A stretch of DNA of 64,000 nt from Symsagittifera roscoffensis (taxonomy: Eukaryota; Xenacoelomorpha; Acoela; Convolutidae): NCBI RefSeq assembly GCF_963678635.1, contig NC_087070.1, positions 10,634,539 to 10,698,538 on the forward strand, in the 5' to 3' direction. The notes below the pieces were generated by a model. The model ran no database searches. It was not told where the DNA came from and saw nothing but the letters and a program-made list of their open reading frames with translations. This document shows positions 11,801 to 23,800 of the stretch, one piece after another. A program made the translations under genes and the position numbers. The first letter of the stretch is position 1; each line of letters begins with the position of its first letter.

Positions 11801-14800
11801 TGCGTTGAAGGTCATCGTGATGGGACAAAAAATATACATTTGGGTTATGGGATCATAATTGCGAAGAATACCGTGAAGGTTAGTATCTTTGATGCAATAT
11901 GTGAAGTTAAGAAAAAATGGTGAAGTGTACTTAGAGTTAATAAATTGAAAACGGTGGTGTGGTTGTCTTGATGGAGTGTGTAGATCAAAGTGATTTTGTA
12001 TGAAGCGATAATATGTATATGTATATGTGTGGGTTTGTTTAGTGCGTAACATAATATCGTGTGAGCAGTGCAAATCTCGTTCGTGTGGTGCAAGGAAATG
12101 AAAGGTTAGTGAAAATAATTGAAATTTTTCTTTAAAACTTTCGTAAGCTTGTGTGTCGGTTAGTGCTTCAGAAATGATGTGATCGAATTTGCGATCAAAT
12201 ATTTTGAGTGTAAATACATATGGTGTTTTGATGAAGAATTTTTCTGTGATTTGTGGGCTAGCGAAACGGTCATCATCTAAAAATTGGTCTTGGTTAGCTC
12301 GGATGATGTTATGATCGTAATATTCTAGCGTGTATTCGTTAGCTCGGGGTGCAGTGTGTGTTTTTAGTGACTTTTTATATCCTATATAAGTAAATTGTCT
12401 ATGTGTTAGTGATGTGGTGAGTTGATATAGCATATCTTGATTTCTTTCTATATCGATGTGAGTATTAGATAAAGGTAGGCAAAGGGGTTAGTAAAACGAT
12501 AATATGATGTCCAATGAAGTGTAGGCATTAAAACTTGTTCATCTACAAAACTACGTGTGTCGTTAGTGTTGTTAGGAGTGTTCAAAGTATATTGTGGAAA
12601 TGAAGGTAAGGTGATTGCTAAAAAATCTTTCGTGTTAGTGTGATTTGGATGGTTAACATATTCACGGGCTGTTCCTGGTTTTGTTGGGAATGGATGGTTC
12701 GGGAATTTTCTTTTGAAAGTGCGATAAGCTCTATTAGTGCTATTTGATGATTCGGTGGATGTGGATGATGGTGCTAATGATGCGGTATAAGCTGAAGAGG
12801 GTGTAGGGGTAGGTGGGTTTGATGATTTTATTGTGGATGAAATCTGATTTATAGTGGTGTTTTCAAGGTGGAAGGGTTGTTGTTGTAGGGTGATAAAATT
12901 ATCTAGTTCCTGGGAGATTTGGGGAGTATCTGGAGAATTGGATGATCGGTCTGAATGAAATGAAGAGTAGGTTGGGGTGACTTGTGAAGCGTAAGAGGGT
13001 GTAGAAATGGATGGGAGTGGGTTTTTTGGTGGGATTGGTTGAAAAGGGGGTTTTTAAAAAATTGAGGAGTTGGTCTGAAAATTATTGGATGGAGATGGTT
13101 CAGAGTCTGCAAATTCATCAGGGGTTTCGATATTTGGGTTATTGAGTTGTGAAATGGAGTATAAAACTGAGATATGTGAGTTAGTGTCTGAATTCATGCC
13201 TGATGTTACATTATTGGTTGGGAAATCGGGTGGCGGGAAAGCAAAAAGTGGAATTATTGTAATTGGAGTGTTGAGGTTGGTTGGGTGGGAATTTGAGCGG
13301 TGTAGGGATCCAAGTTGTCGGCTCATCATGGGCTAAAAAAATTATTATTTTGAGACTGAAAAGCGGTGGTATGGGGTTGTTCTATAATTTGTTCATATGT
13401 ATTTTCATCTAGTGAATGGTGTGTCATTATATGTTGAAAGGGACTTTGTGATATGGTTGGTCTAAAATTTGGATTATGTGTTATTGCTAAATTTCGAAAA
13501 TTTCGTGGGACTAGGGATAATGGATGGTTATGTGGTAGGGGTGGTAACTGTGGTGCTGTGGGCGTTATTTCTACATTGTTATGTTCTTCGTCATATGTGT
13601 TCTGTCTTGTTGCTATTTTTGTGTTGTATTCTTATATTTGTGCGTCTAAAAGAATTTTGTTTATTGATGATGAAAAAATTCCAAAAAATCCTGCAAATAG
13701 TATGCGTGCTACACTTGCTTGTCTATTTACTTGTGTGTGTATAGCGCATGTATTATAGATTCCTTTTAAGAGTGAAAAAAGAAATCCTATAAAGTTAAAC
13801 ATTGCGTATAAAATAGTTAATTTTTCTAAGATGTAATAGGGCCATCCTAGAAAATCAAGAATTTCATTTTTGAGTGTAACAAAGCTAAAAATACTTATAG
13901 GTGAGATATCTTGTGGTCGGTATTTTTCACTGTTTAGATATATATAGTCTTTAATGTCTTTAAAATATCCGCTATAGTCTTGTGTATAAATATCTGCAAA
14001 TCCTGCGGTTTCGGCAAGTTTGCGTAAGTTTTGGTCAATTGATTGTCTTTGTATAGTGTCCATTTGTGTTAATAATTCTTGGAATTGTTGTGTTCTAATG
14101 TGATGTTGGATATCGGATTTTGAATATATTCCGATTGATTGTAGGTCAATATTTGGGTTTCGACTAATAGCTCTTATGCTTTCAGGTGAAAATTTTTTGA
14201 GTGATTGCATTAATGTGGGATATGGGGTAAGAAGGTAATATTTATTTTCATCAGGGTTCAGTTGAACTACATTGTGGCTATTTTCTGATCCACATGGGAC
14301 TGCGGTATCCCAGAAATAGGTGCGTCTTGAAAGTGTGTCAACGAAATGTACAATATTCTTGTAAAAGATAGGGATTCTTTTATAGCATCGTTTATCTTCA
14401 AAAACATATAGTGGTGATACTTTTTTGGTACAGGTATAGAATCATAAAATGTTTCCTTCGTAGTCTAAAAAATTTGATCTATTTCCTGATAGTAAATATC
14501 CTGCGTAGGGTATTTTTAATACTGCTAGTGCAAGTGATTGTAGGATTTGTGTCCTTTCTAATTCGCATAGTTGGTGAAGTGTTTCTAATTCAGAGAGTGA
14601 CATTTCTTGAAAAATTCGGCTAATTGTGTAGTCTAATTTCATATCTAAGTGAATATCATAGTGGATATTACCGAAATATGTACTATTCATTAGTGATAGT
14701 TCTTGTAAACGTGTGCTTCTAGTGTCATGGGGCTTTAGATGTCCACCAGGTTGACTTTTACTTTTTTGAAAATCAACTGGTATATATGATTTTCCTTCGT

Positions 14801-17800
14801 TTATAGGGTGACTTGTGGCGTATGGGTCGATTTTTACTTTTCCAGTGGTCATGTCGAATCCTTTTTCGTATTCAACTAATATTTCGGAGTATTGTGTTTT
14901 GTGAAGTGGATTTCTGTATTTACATGCAAGTTCTGTTTCTTGATATATTTGAAAACGTGTCAATTTATTTTCTATATTGTGTATGTTTCTAAAATTAGAA
15001 CTTTGTTTTCGTGATGGATGGACTTGTTCATATGGAATTGATTGTATAAAATATTTTTCGTGAAATTTTATCATACGAGCGTGTATTTTTGCTACTTGAA
15101 ATGTTGTACATGTGTCTTCGGGGAACCAAACAATTGTTGCTTGTGTTCGTGTTGTAGGGTCACAATAGCCTTGATCGTTTTTACAAGGTAATCTGATTCC
15201 TTGATAGATCATGGTGTTGTCAGATAAATCGCGTGTGAGTTGTATTTTTTCGAGTTGTATTTTCCAATCGAAAAACATGATTTCTTGATATCCTTTATTT
15301 TTTGTGTCTGCTTTGCAGTTTGATGGGTCATTTATACCAATGTGTGGTATCCAGTGTTTATCGTGTATGTCATAAGTTAATCTTCCGTGTGCGCCGTTGT
15401 AGGGGTATTTTTCATCTAATTTTATATGTCCTTGATATCTTTCAAGTTCTGCTTGATGTACAGAATCTGCAAAAATTGGAAATATACTAATTTTATATCT
15501 GTGTTTTTATTTCTTGTGATATTTAGTCTGAGTAACTCGTTTTTACAATCTTCGGGATTGAGATGTAAAAGTCTTTCGATATTACTCTGGTAGAATGATT
15601 CGTGGTCAAGTCGGTTTTTATTTCCATTTGAGACTTCTGAACAATGTACTTTCTTTTCAGAAAATGTTGCTGTGAATTTATATCCTATAATTGTTGTTGC
15701 TCGGGCTTTTGAATAAAGTGTCGCTATTACATTTGTTGTTTCTATAGCTTGTGGTTCTGTTTCGCATTGTGATACTTGATTTATTGCATATTTGTGTAGT
15801 GTTTTTTGTTCATTTTCTTCACAATCGTAATGTGTTACTAATAAATCTTGGGGTCCTGTGCGGGGGGAAGGGTTTATATTCTGATTGAAGATTACTAGAA
15901 AAAAGAGTTGGAGAAAAATTAATATTTTTAGAATATACATGTGTATGATAATCCTGAGTATGGTTTATAAAATGTGATGTAACCAATTGTCTTTTTGGTA
16001 TATCTGTCGTATTTGTATATTACTTCAGTTGTTATAAATGGTGGTGGTAGTGATTGAGCTGTTATATTTGGTGGGTTTAATAGGTAGGGATGTTGAGTAA
16101 TGTTGTTTAGTTTAACCGTGATTTCAAATTTTAATTGTAGACTATTTTGTTGGAGTATTTGGATGTTATGATCACGAATGTCTTCGTGGATGTCTTGTCT
16201 ATATTGTAGTCTATTTAGTGCCCAGTTGTGGAGTCGGTTACTTTTTGGGTGTGTTCCAAATAAAGGTGGAGGTGCTGTGAATGTATTCCAGTCTAGTCTT
16301 AAAGGAATATTTGTTGATGATTGTTCTCGATATCTAGCGTCGAGGTTATTTGGGAAATTTAAGTTAAAAGGCGGTGGTGAAATCTGGCTTATTGATGGTG
16401 TTGATGGTAGTGATAATGTTTCTGGTAGTGATGAGGATGTTGTTGTATCCGTAGAAATATCTATTGGATCATTGATTAAATTTGGTTCACCTTGTGTGAA
16501 TGAATGTGTTGTCCAATATGGTAGTCGTGATGTTTGGTTTGTGGGGTTAAAGGGATTTTCACGAGTTTGTTCAGATGTTGGTGTTGAACCTAAGTAATCT
16601 GAGGGTAGGCCTGAGGTGCTACGTTGTGAAAGAAGCGTAGGGGTTTCTGGTAATGTACCAATGGGGTTTTCTGGAGTACTTTGTGATGGGGATTAAGGTA
16701 TATCAAAATGAACTCGGGGAGTTTGAAAATTTCTGTTTCGTCGAGGATGTATAATTTGTCTATTTATTTCGACTGTATTTTGGTTTTGACTAGGATTTCG
16801 TATTCTACTTATTTCTTGTGGTAGTGTTGGGTATAAGTTATATGTTGGTTCGCTTAGAGGTGCTTGTCGTTGAACTGGTTCTAGTGGTTCAGATAAGCGA
16901 GCCTGTCGTTCTTCAAAGGTATATGGGTTATCTTGAAAAGATATTCGTGTAGATGTTTGGGGGTTTTGGGTAGTTGAAGGTGTTGTTGGGTTATCTTGGG
17001 ATGATGTCGGTAAAGACTGACTGTGTGACTATAATACTGCAGATTTTTAGGAAAACGATCTGAGATCTTTTTATCAATCGTTATTGTATATTAATAGTTT
17101 TGTTTAGCGCCTGAAATGATTATGAAGATTGACTTCAAGATTTTATGTTTGTAAATGAAAATCTAAATTCATTGCTAATAAAATTCTAAATATAAAAGTT
17201 TGTGTTGGCTTTTGCCGTACTATCATAAAACTATTTGGTAAGTTTCTACTTTGTCGTATGTCGTCTCTGGTTCGAGGTCTTCTTACAATTCCGGGTAGTT
17301 CTGTTATCGTTCGGAATATTGGCTCTGATCTATTGAGTCGTAGAGACATTTCGATTAAATTATCGTCGTATAACATTTTAAAAATGTTTTAACTAAATTC
17401 TAATCTATTTTTGGTTAATTCTAAGCTATTAAGGTCTTGTTCGAGACTTATGGTCGCACCAGATGAGTTAAGACCGACGTGGTTAACTCATAGAGTAATT
17501 TCGGATAGGGTACACCGTCTGCTCGTCACTCTATCTTATTTTCGGCCGGATAGATTCGTGCAACTTCTTAGTCTAATACCGATCCTAATCTTACTCTTAT
17601 ACTATCTAGTCTCAGGTTGTTTAACTAGTCTCTGCTAGGCTCAATAGATCTAGGGTATACTGGTTTATTGCGGCTGCTGAAGTTCCTTAGGAGAGGCAAC
17701 TAAATTCTAAGTTAAATTCAAATCTCTCTGGTGCTGAAATTACAAGTAATTTCAGCACTTACAAATAAGTGGGTTGTTAGTTAGATGGATCATGATTGGT

Positions 17801-20800
17801 TAATATTAAATACTTTACAGTGGTAAAATATCTAATTTATCCAATCATAAAATGTAGTTTAGATCAGGTTCCACCGGTCATAACTTATTGCTAAAGAGTC
17901 GTTATACATGCCTGTAACTTTTGCTCGAGGAAATTTAACACACCCTTTACTAATAGCTTCATCATCGGCTCAGCTCGTGTAATAAGATGTCCTTATTTTT
18001 TGGCCGAGACCTTAAAGTTTTCATTTCTATTTTTTTGGGGGGTTAATTAAGTATTTTTTGCAGTTGTTCGAAATGAATTATATTCTAATTTGTCGCAGAA
18101 GAAGTTCAGACTTTTTGTAGATTTCATTTCATGCTTTGAAAGGGATCTTCATAAGTTTGTTGCGCCAACTTTTCGCAGTTTTTCTCGCCCTTATTCCAGA
18201 ATTTTGAAATTTTTGAAGGGGTTGTATAATATTTTATAGGTAGTGCTACGATAATGCTATTTTTTGAGATAGGTAACCGTTAACGCCTTTCTATTATTCG
18301 GGCCAAAATTGATTTTTTTTTCACGCTTAAGTATGCTCGAGTATGATTGAATGAAACTAGTTCCAGGTAACGAATATCAATAAACACAGAAGGTTAATAA
18401 ACAAATTGATAATTTTGGACCGTGTAACAGAAAAGACCCAAACTTAGTTTAATTTTCGTGCCTTTTTTCTTTTTCCGCCCAAAATGTAATTCATAAAAAT
18501 CGAAAATGGTAAAGAAATGCTCAAATTTTTTGATTGATATTAAACAGAACAGTAGCGGGTAGTTGGAGCAAACCATGACTGTTAGAAACTATTATATGCA
18601 CTGCTAATTTATTTAGGGCGGAATAATTTTGAAAAATTTTAAGTTTCATCAAACTTTGCCTAATTTGTGGGGGGATTTTCAGGAGGCTTCACGTACAAGA
18701 GCAACATGACAGGCGTAGATGCTCAGAAGTTCACAGAGTTCATTGTGAAGGCAGTGAGCAACAACACGAACCAGACATTCGCTGACCTCTTCAAGAGTTC
18801 ATGTCCTTTTCCTTACACTCCATACGAGCCAGTGGCTGAAGTCTACGCCGGGGTAGAAAGTGGTGGGTTCCGTTTTTGAGTGAAAAAAAAATCTTTTTTT
18901 TTTGGTATTCAGAGCATATTGCTCATCAAGTAAATTTCGAACTCATTACAAAACTGCTCGCATCAAGGGAGAGCCCTGAATGTTCCGACTGGTCCTGAAT
19001 TCAAATCGAATAGATTTTGGTAAAATATTATTGAAAAGCTTTTTTTGGACAAAATCAAAAATCATGCGAGAAAACTAAAGTGAGTCGTACGAAGTTAATT
19101 AAATTCGCGTTACGCTTTTAGCATTATGATTAAAACCTTCAAAGCGCGCACAAATTAGTCCAGAGAATGGCCAAAATGGCAATTTTGAAACGACCAGAAA
19201 ATTTCAAACAATGATCGGCGAAAAAAATATATATTTTTTTGATTTCAAGGAGTCAAAACATACAATGTGGCATAAAAATTTTTAGCTTGAACTATTATTT
19301 CCAAAAACAATGATTTAACAAGGATTGATAAAACGATGGCTGTTAAATACTGAATTGACTGCATTCTAGTTCGCATAAAAAAGAGAGTGAACTAGAGGTC
19401 AACACATAACAGCTAGACAGTTCTAGGCTGATTGACAGGCAGGTACCAAACTCACACTTAATTATAGTATGAGAAATCTCAGAGATAAGTAAATAAAGAA
19501 TAGCAACTAAGATGATTGACAACTGAACATATTGTAGCCCCTGACTTTTCCGTATGGATGTAAAATTTAAATACATAGTAATTTAAATTTAATATAATAA
19601 TTAATACCTTCAACCTGCTGCCTCAACTAACACGATACAACAAACTTGAGTTTTAGGCTTATGGCCATCCCTCTCCCTGGGTAACGAGTTTTTAAATGAG
19701 TTTTAAATAAGGTTCACTTTCCTTCTCCCCCTGGATGTTTTCCTTTTTGTTCCGCCCCCTGGATATTTTCGATCATGACTCCTCCCATTTTATCTACTGG
19801 CTTTCTTCTTCTGGTACTCCTTCTGGTTCCCGAGCTTTCACTTTGACTGCCAGATTCGACGTCTTCTTCTTGGCTACTATTCATAAGGCACTCTCTCGCA
19901 ACTAACGCTGGTCGGTCTAGGCTCCCCTTTCCTTGTTTCTCTTGACCCCCTTTTCCTCGCTTCGCTTTCGTCACTCTAGATTTTGCTTTTGCTCCCGTTC
20001 CATGTTCTGCTACTGCTGTACTGCCGCTTGGGCTTTGTCCCGCCGCAATCGCTTCGTGTCTTGCTAACACTTTTATCGGTAATCGTGCAGGGATAATATT
20101 TAGTGGCTGGTAATCTTCACTATCCGAACTGTCAGACTGGAAGGTGGCTACCCATACTTTTTGCATAGCCTTTGGCCTCTTTGATTTTGGGCTCTCGACT
20201 GCCCCTTTCTTCGCGCTCGATAACATCTCCTTGAGCGTAGCCGGCTTCCGTTTCTTGGGAAGGTTGGGTTTTGGCTTTCCTGCCACTGCACTTTTCCTGA
20301 GAACAGATCCTTTTTTTTAGCTTGATAGTATGTTCGGATTGAGAGATTACATTAGGATTTAAGAGTTTATACCGATTTAGGGTCTTGCTGGTGGTAAGCT
20401 GATACAGGTCGCGTGCGCTTCCACTCCCTTGGAAATTAGGGCCAGTGTCTGCACTCCCTTGGATTTTCGGGGCAACTCCCGATACCTCCTTTGGACACGT
20501 GTCCATTTGCTGGTCGCTATCAAGCATGATAAGGGCCCTTCTTAAAGCTGGAGCGTATGTCAAGTCGGACCTTTCCTCCCAATTCGAGTGCTGAGGGAAG
20601 GCAATTTTACTCATCTCAGGATCGTTTTCGTCTAAACACAAACATTTTTGTTTTAAGACGTTCTTCCAATTCAAATTTTTTAAACTTGGTTTTTTCGTAA
20701 GATTGCGTAAAACGGTGTTGGCCTCCCGGCCGTGGTGAGCATCAAAAGGTGTTAATTTAGTAGTTGCATTTTTGGAAAATCGTAGGGCGCCTAGCGCTTT

Positions 20801-23800
20801 ATCGACCACAGATTCTAGAGACTTATGCTCTTTTTCAGTCGAATATGTTAGGAAAAATTCTTCAAACTCCCTATTGTCCGTTCAACGGACCCCGTGCCTC
20901 GATGATCGTTGACTGGAGAGTACATTAGCTCGATGCCTTCGCTGTTACAGAAGCTTTTAAATTTATTAGATGTAAAACATGATCCCTGATCAACGTGGAT
21001 TTTCCGAGGTACTCCATGTTGAGTTATGTATTTATCGAGAAGTTTTAAGACTTTATCTGACCTGTTAGTGGTAGTAACCATTGCTGATGGCCACCTTGAG
21101 AAACGGTCCGTAGCAACCAAGACATATTTCTTGCTCTCATTTAAGTAGTTTATTGGCCCCCAGAAATCCAACTGTATACATTCATTGGGTTCCTTTGGTT
21201 CAGGGACCTTCCCCATGTCTCCCTTGGGTAATAACGATTTTAGGTTCTTACCCGCTTCCGTGCATTGCTGCCAAACTGGGGTACATGTAGGGAAACCAGA
21301 CGTCACGCGCTGCTTCGTACATGTTTCTTTTACCGTGATGGTAATAATGTATCCGCGACTCAATTGGCACTTGTAATGGCAAAGGAATGACCAGCCGTCA
21401 ATCTAACCACACACAATCGTCCCGTAAGGACAAATCATTTGCGTATTGGGCCCAGTACTTCCCAATCTTCAGGAGTTCTTCTTTCAAGTTGATTTTCTTC
21501 TCCAATGCTTCTTTAACTCGTACTAAGTTCGCATCCGCCGGTATGTTTGAGGCAACAAATTCTAAATTAAATAGTTCTGGTAACGCTTGGGATTTCTTGA
21601 TAACCTTGCAATCACGGGGACTGATAGACATAACTTGCTGATTGGGATTAACGGTAGGAAAAAGCTCGCCTGGGAATTTCGAGGGTATAGAAAGTACTGT
21701 ATCAATTTTTGAATCCCTTTGTTCTTTTAGTAATGGCAACAATTTCAGGGTTAATGACAGTTATTTTATCGCTACTCAATAGGTTTTCATCTAATCTAAG
21801 CGGAGAGTTGATCTGAGAGTGTAGATTATTCGGAGAGTTAGTTTGGGAATCAATTTCAACATTTTCAATTTCAAATACTGGGAAAGAACAATTCGACTCG
21901 CTATCCATTTTGTCTGAATTATTTGATATAGGCAAATTTAACCGTCTTCCAAGGGAACAATATATAGAGCACACTGAATGTCCCTGGGATTTCTTTGATT
22001 TACGCGTTATGCAAATTGATCGTTTCCTATTGGTCGGTGTCTTCACTCATGACTTTTCGCCCTCAACCGTCGCTGTTTGTAGGCGTGTTTCCCGTTCTCG
22101 CTTCTGATTGGATGAAAACTGTCTAGACTGCTTAGAACCAATTCCTCTAATGTCCTGATGATTTCGTTCACCAAGGGATTTTAAATCATTTGTGAAACCA
22201 AAGGTTTTTTTAATTGAAGCGATTTTTGCCACGGTGAACAAATTATCATATTGACTTATCGGTTTAGGGGGTTCGCTAGGATGCCTCGACAAGTAATCCG
22301 CTAATCCGATCTTGGCGCTCGGTTTGTGTTCTATTATAAAGTCAAAGGGAATCAGTCTGTCTAGCCAACGTGTCAGTCTTGAGAAGAGAGTTTTGTTTTT
22401 CTTGTTATTCCCGTTAAGTAATGAAATCAGGGCCCTATGGTCCGTGATAACTGTAAAAGATCTTCCTAAAATGTAGTTTCTGAAATATTCGGCCCCACAT
22501 ACCACCGCCAGCATTTCAAGCTCGTTAGTGGAATATTTTTTCTCGGCTGCGTTTAAGAATCGTGATGCAAAAGAGATAGGGCGACACCCTTCTGTACCCA
22601 ATGCTCTAAAAACGCTCCAAGGCCATTATGACTTGCATCGCAGACAACTCTAATGTCTTTATGAATATCAAAATGGTTTAATTCAACTATGTTTGCGACC
22701 CCCAATTTAATGTTTTGGAAAGCATTTTCACATTCCGCGGTCCAGTTATATTCATTTTTCTTGCTGAGAAGTGGCCTCAATGGAGCTGACATCTCCGCTA
22801 TCGCCGGTAAATAATTATGCAAGCTGTGGATTGAGCCCATAAATTATTTCAATTGAGTGACTGTTTTAGGAGCCTTTAATGCGTCTATCGGCGATGTTTT
22901 GCGTTTAAGCGGCGTAACCCCCGCAAACTCGCATTTTGGTAATTTCAGCGATATGTTTTCGCGATTTAGTTTCCTGAGGATCTTTTCAACCAAGGAGATA
23001 TGTTCTACTTCCGTTCCCTTGGTTGTAACCAAAATATCATCAATAAACGCGTTCGCTTGTGGGAATTCGTTCAAAATTGAATCCATTACTCGTTGAAACT
23101 CTGCCGGCATGGACGTTAGCCCGTAAAACCCTGTCCAGAATCGGTATGTTCCTGTCGACCGTCCGCCCACCAAAGAAAAATTACAGTGCACGCTTGTTTC
23201 TTCACCAAGTGGTAGTTGCCCATACGCGTACGTTAGATCCATCGTAGTAAAATACACCTCCCCTTGTTTTTTCTCGGAAATAAATTGTCCTATTGTATCT
23301 ACAAGTTCTTCTATATTTGGCATTTGGTATTTGTTTTTATGAACTTGTTTATTAAGCTCTCGAGATTCCAATGCTAACTTCACGGACCCGTCTTTTTTTA
23401 CGGTGATGACGATCGGAGAAACAAAATATCGATCCGAACACTCTTTCAACTTTTCTTCATGTCCCTGGGTAAGTAGCTTATCAATATACTTGTCCACCTT
23501 TTCTTGGAGCGTTACCGGCACTCTCCGTCCCTTCTGCTGCACTGGTACAAGATTTTTGAAAAATTCGGCTTGAACCTTGTAGTTCCTAATTTTTCCAACT
23601 CTAGTAAAAAGTTTTGGAAATAGCTTACTGAAGTATAATTGCCATTGGTCCATCTGCTCATCCTCCGATTCGTCATGCCCCTCCTCGCATGAATTGTCTT
23701 CTGTCCCCTGAATGTTCATTACTTCCCCCCTTGGATCTGCTTGCATCAACTGGAGTCCGAGTTTTCCCATCAAATCACGTCCCACGATGGATGGTCTGGT

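Larger units (their letters stand above)
9512..17873 (-). mobile_element. 8.36 kb LTR element with envelope-like gene and three further ORFs, no gag-pol seen
   Basis: Two 410 bp direct repeats (9512-9921 and 17464-17873) differ at only two positions. In element sense each begins TGGAACCTGATC and ends TTAACTCA, the TG...CA form of retroviral LTRs. Flanking bases CAGG and CCGG may be a 4 bp target duplication with one change. ORFs run on the minus strand: a leader frame, an ATG-less frame, an envelope-like gene, a Ser/Pro-rich frame and a 306-codon frame. I find no reverse transcriptase, protease, integrase or zinc-knuckle motif. It lies antisense in the gene 1 intron 9028-18682. The second copy at 37897-43565 confirms the ends. 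Confidence 0.8.

Noticed and set aside
13085-13758. + strand frames over the envelope and ORF 3 region
   Set aside because: Shadows of the minus-strand ORFs; the second copy keeps the minus-strand frames instead.
13054-14444. Alternative genetic code explaining the internal stops
   Set aside because: The affected codons differ (TGG to TGA, AAA to TAA, TCA to TAA) and host exons use normal stops, so ordinary nonsense mutations fit better.
16178-16597. 139-codon + strand frame
   Set aside because: It is the complement of ORF A on the minus strand, whose composition and position in the element are better supported.
17430-17461. A tRNA gene next to the LTR
   Set aside because: A TTCGAGA T-loop-like string and CCA are visible, but the stems do not pair; it is better read as a primer-binding site.
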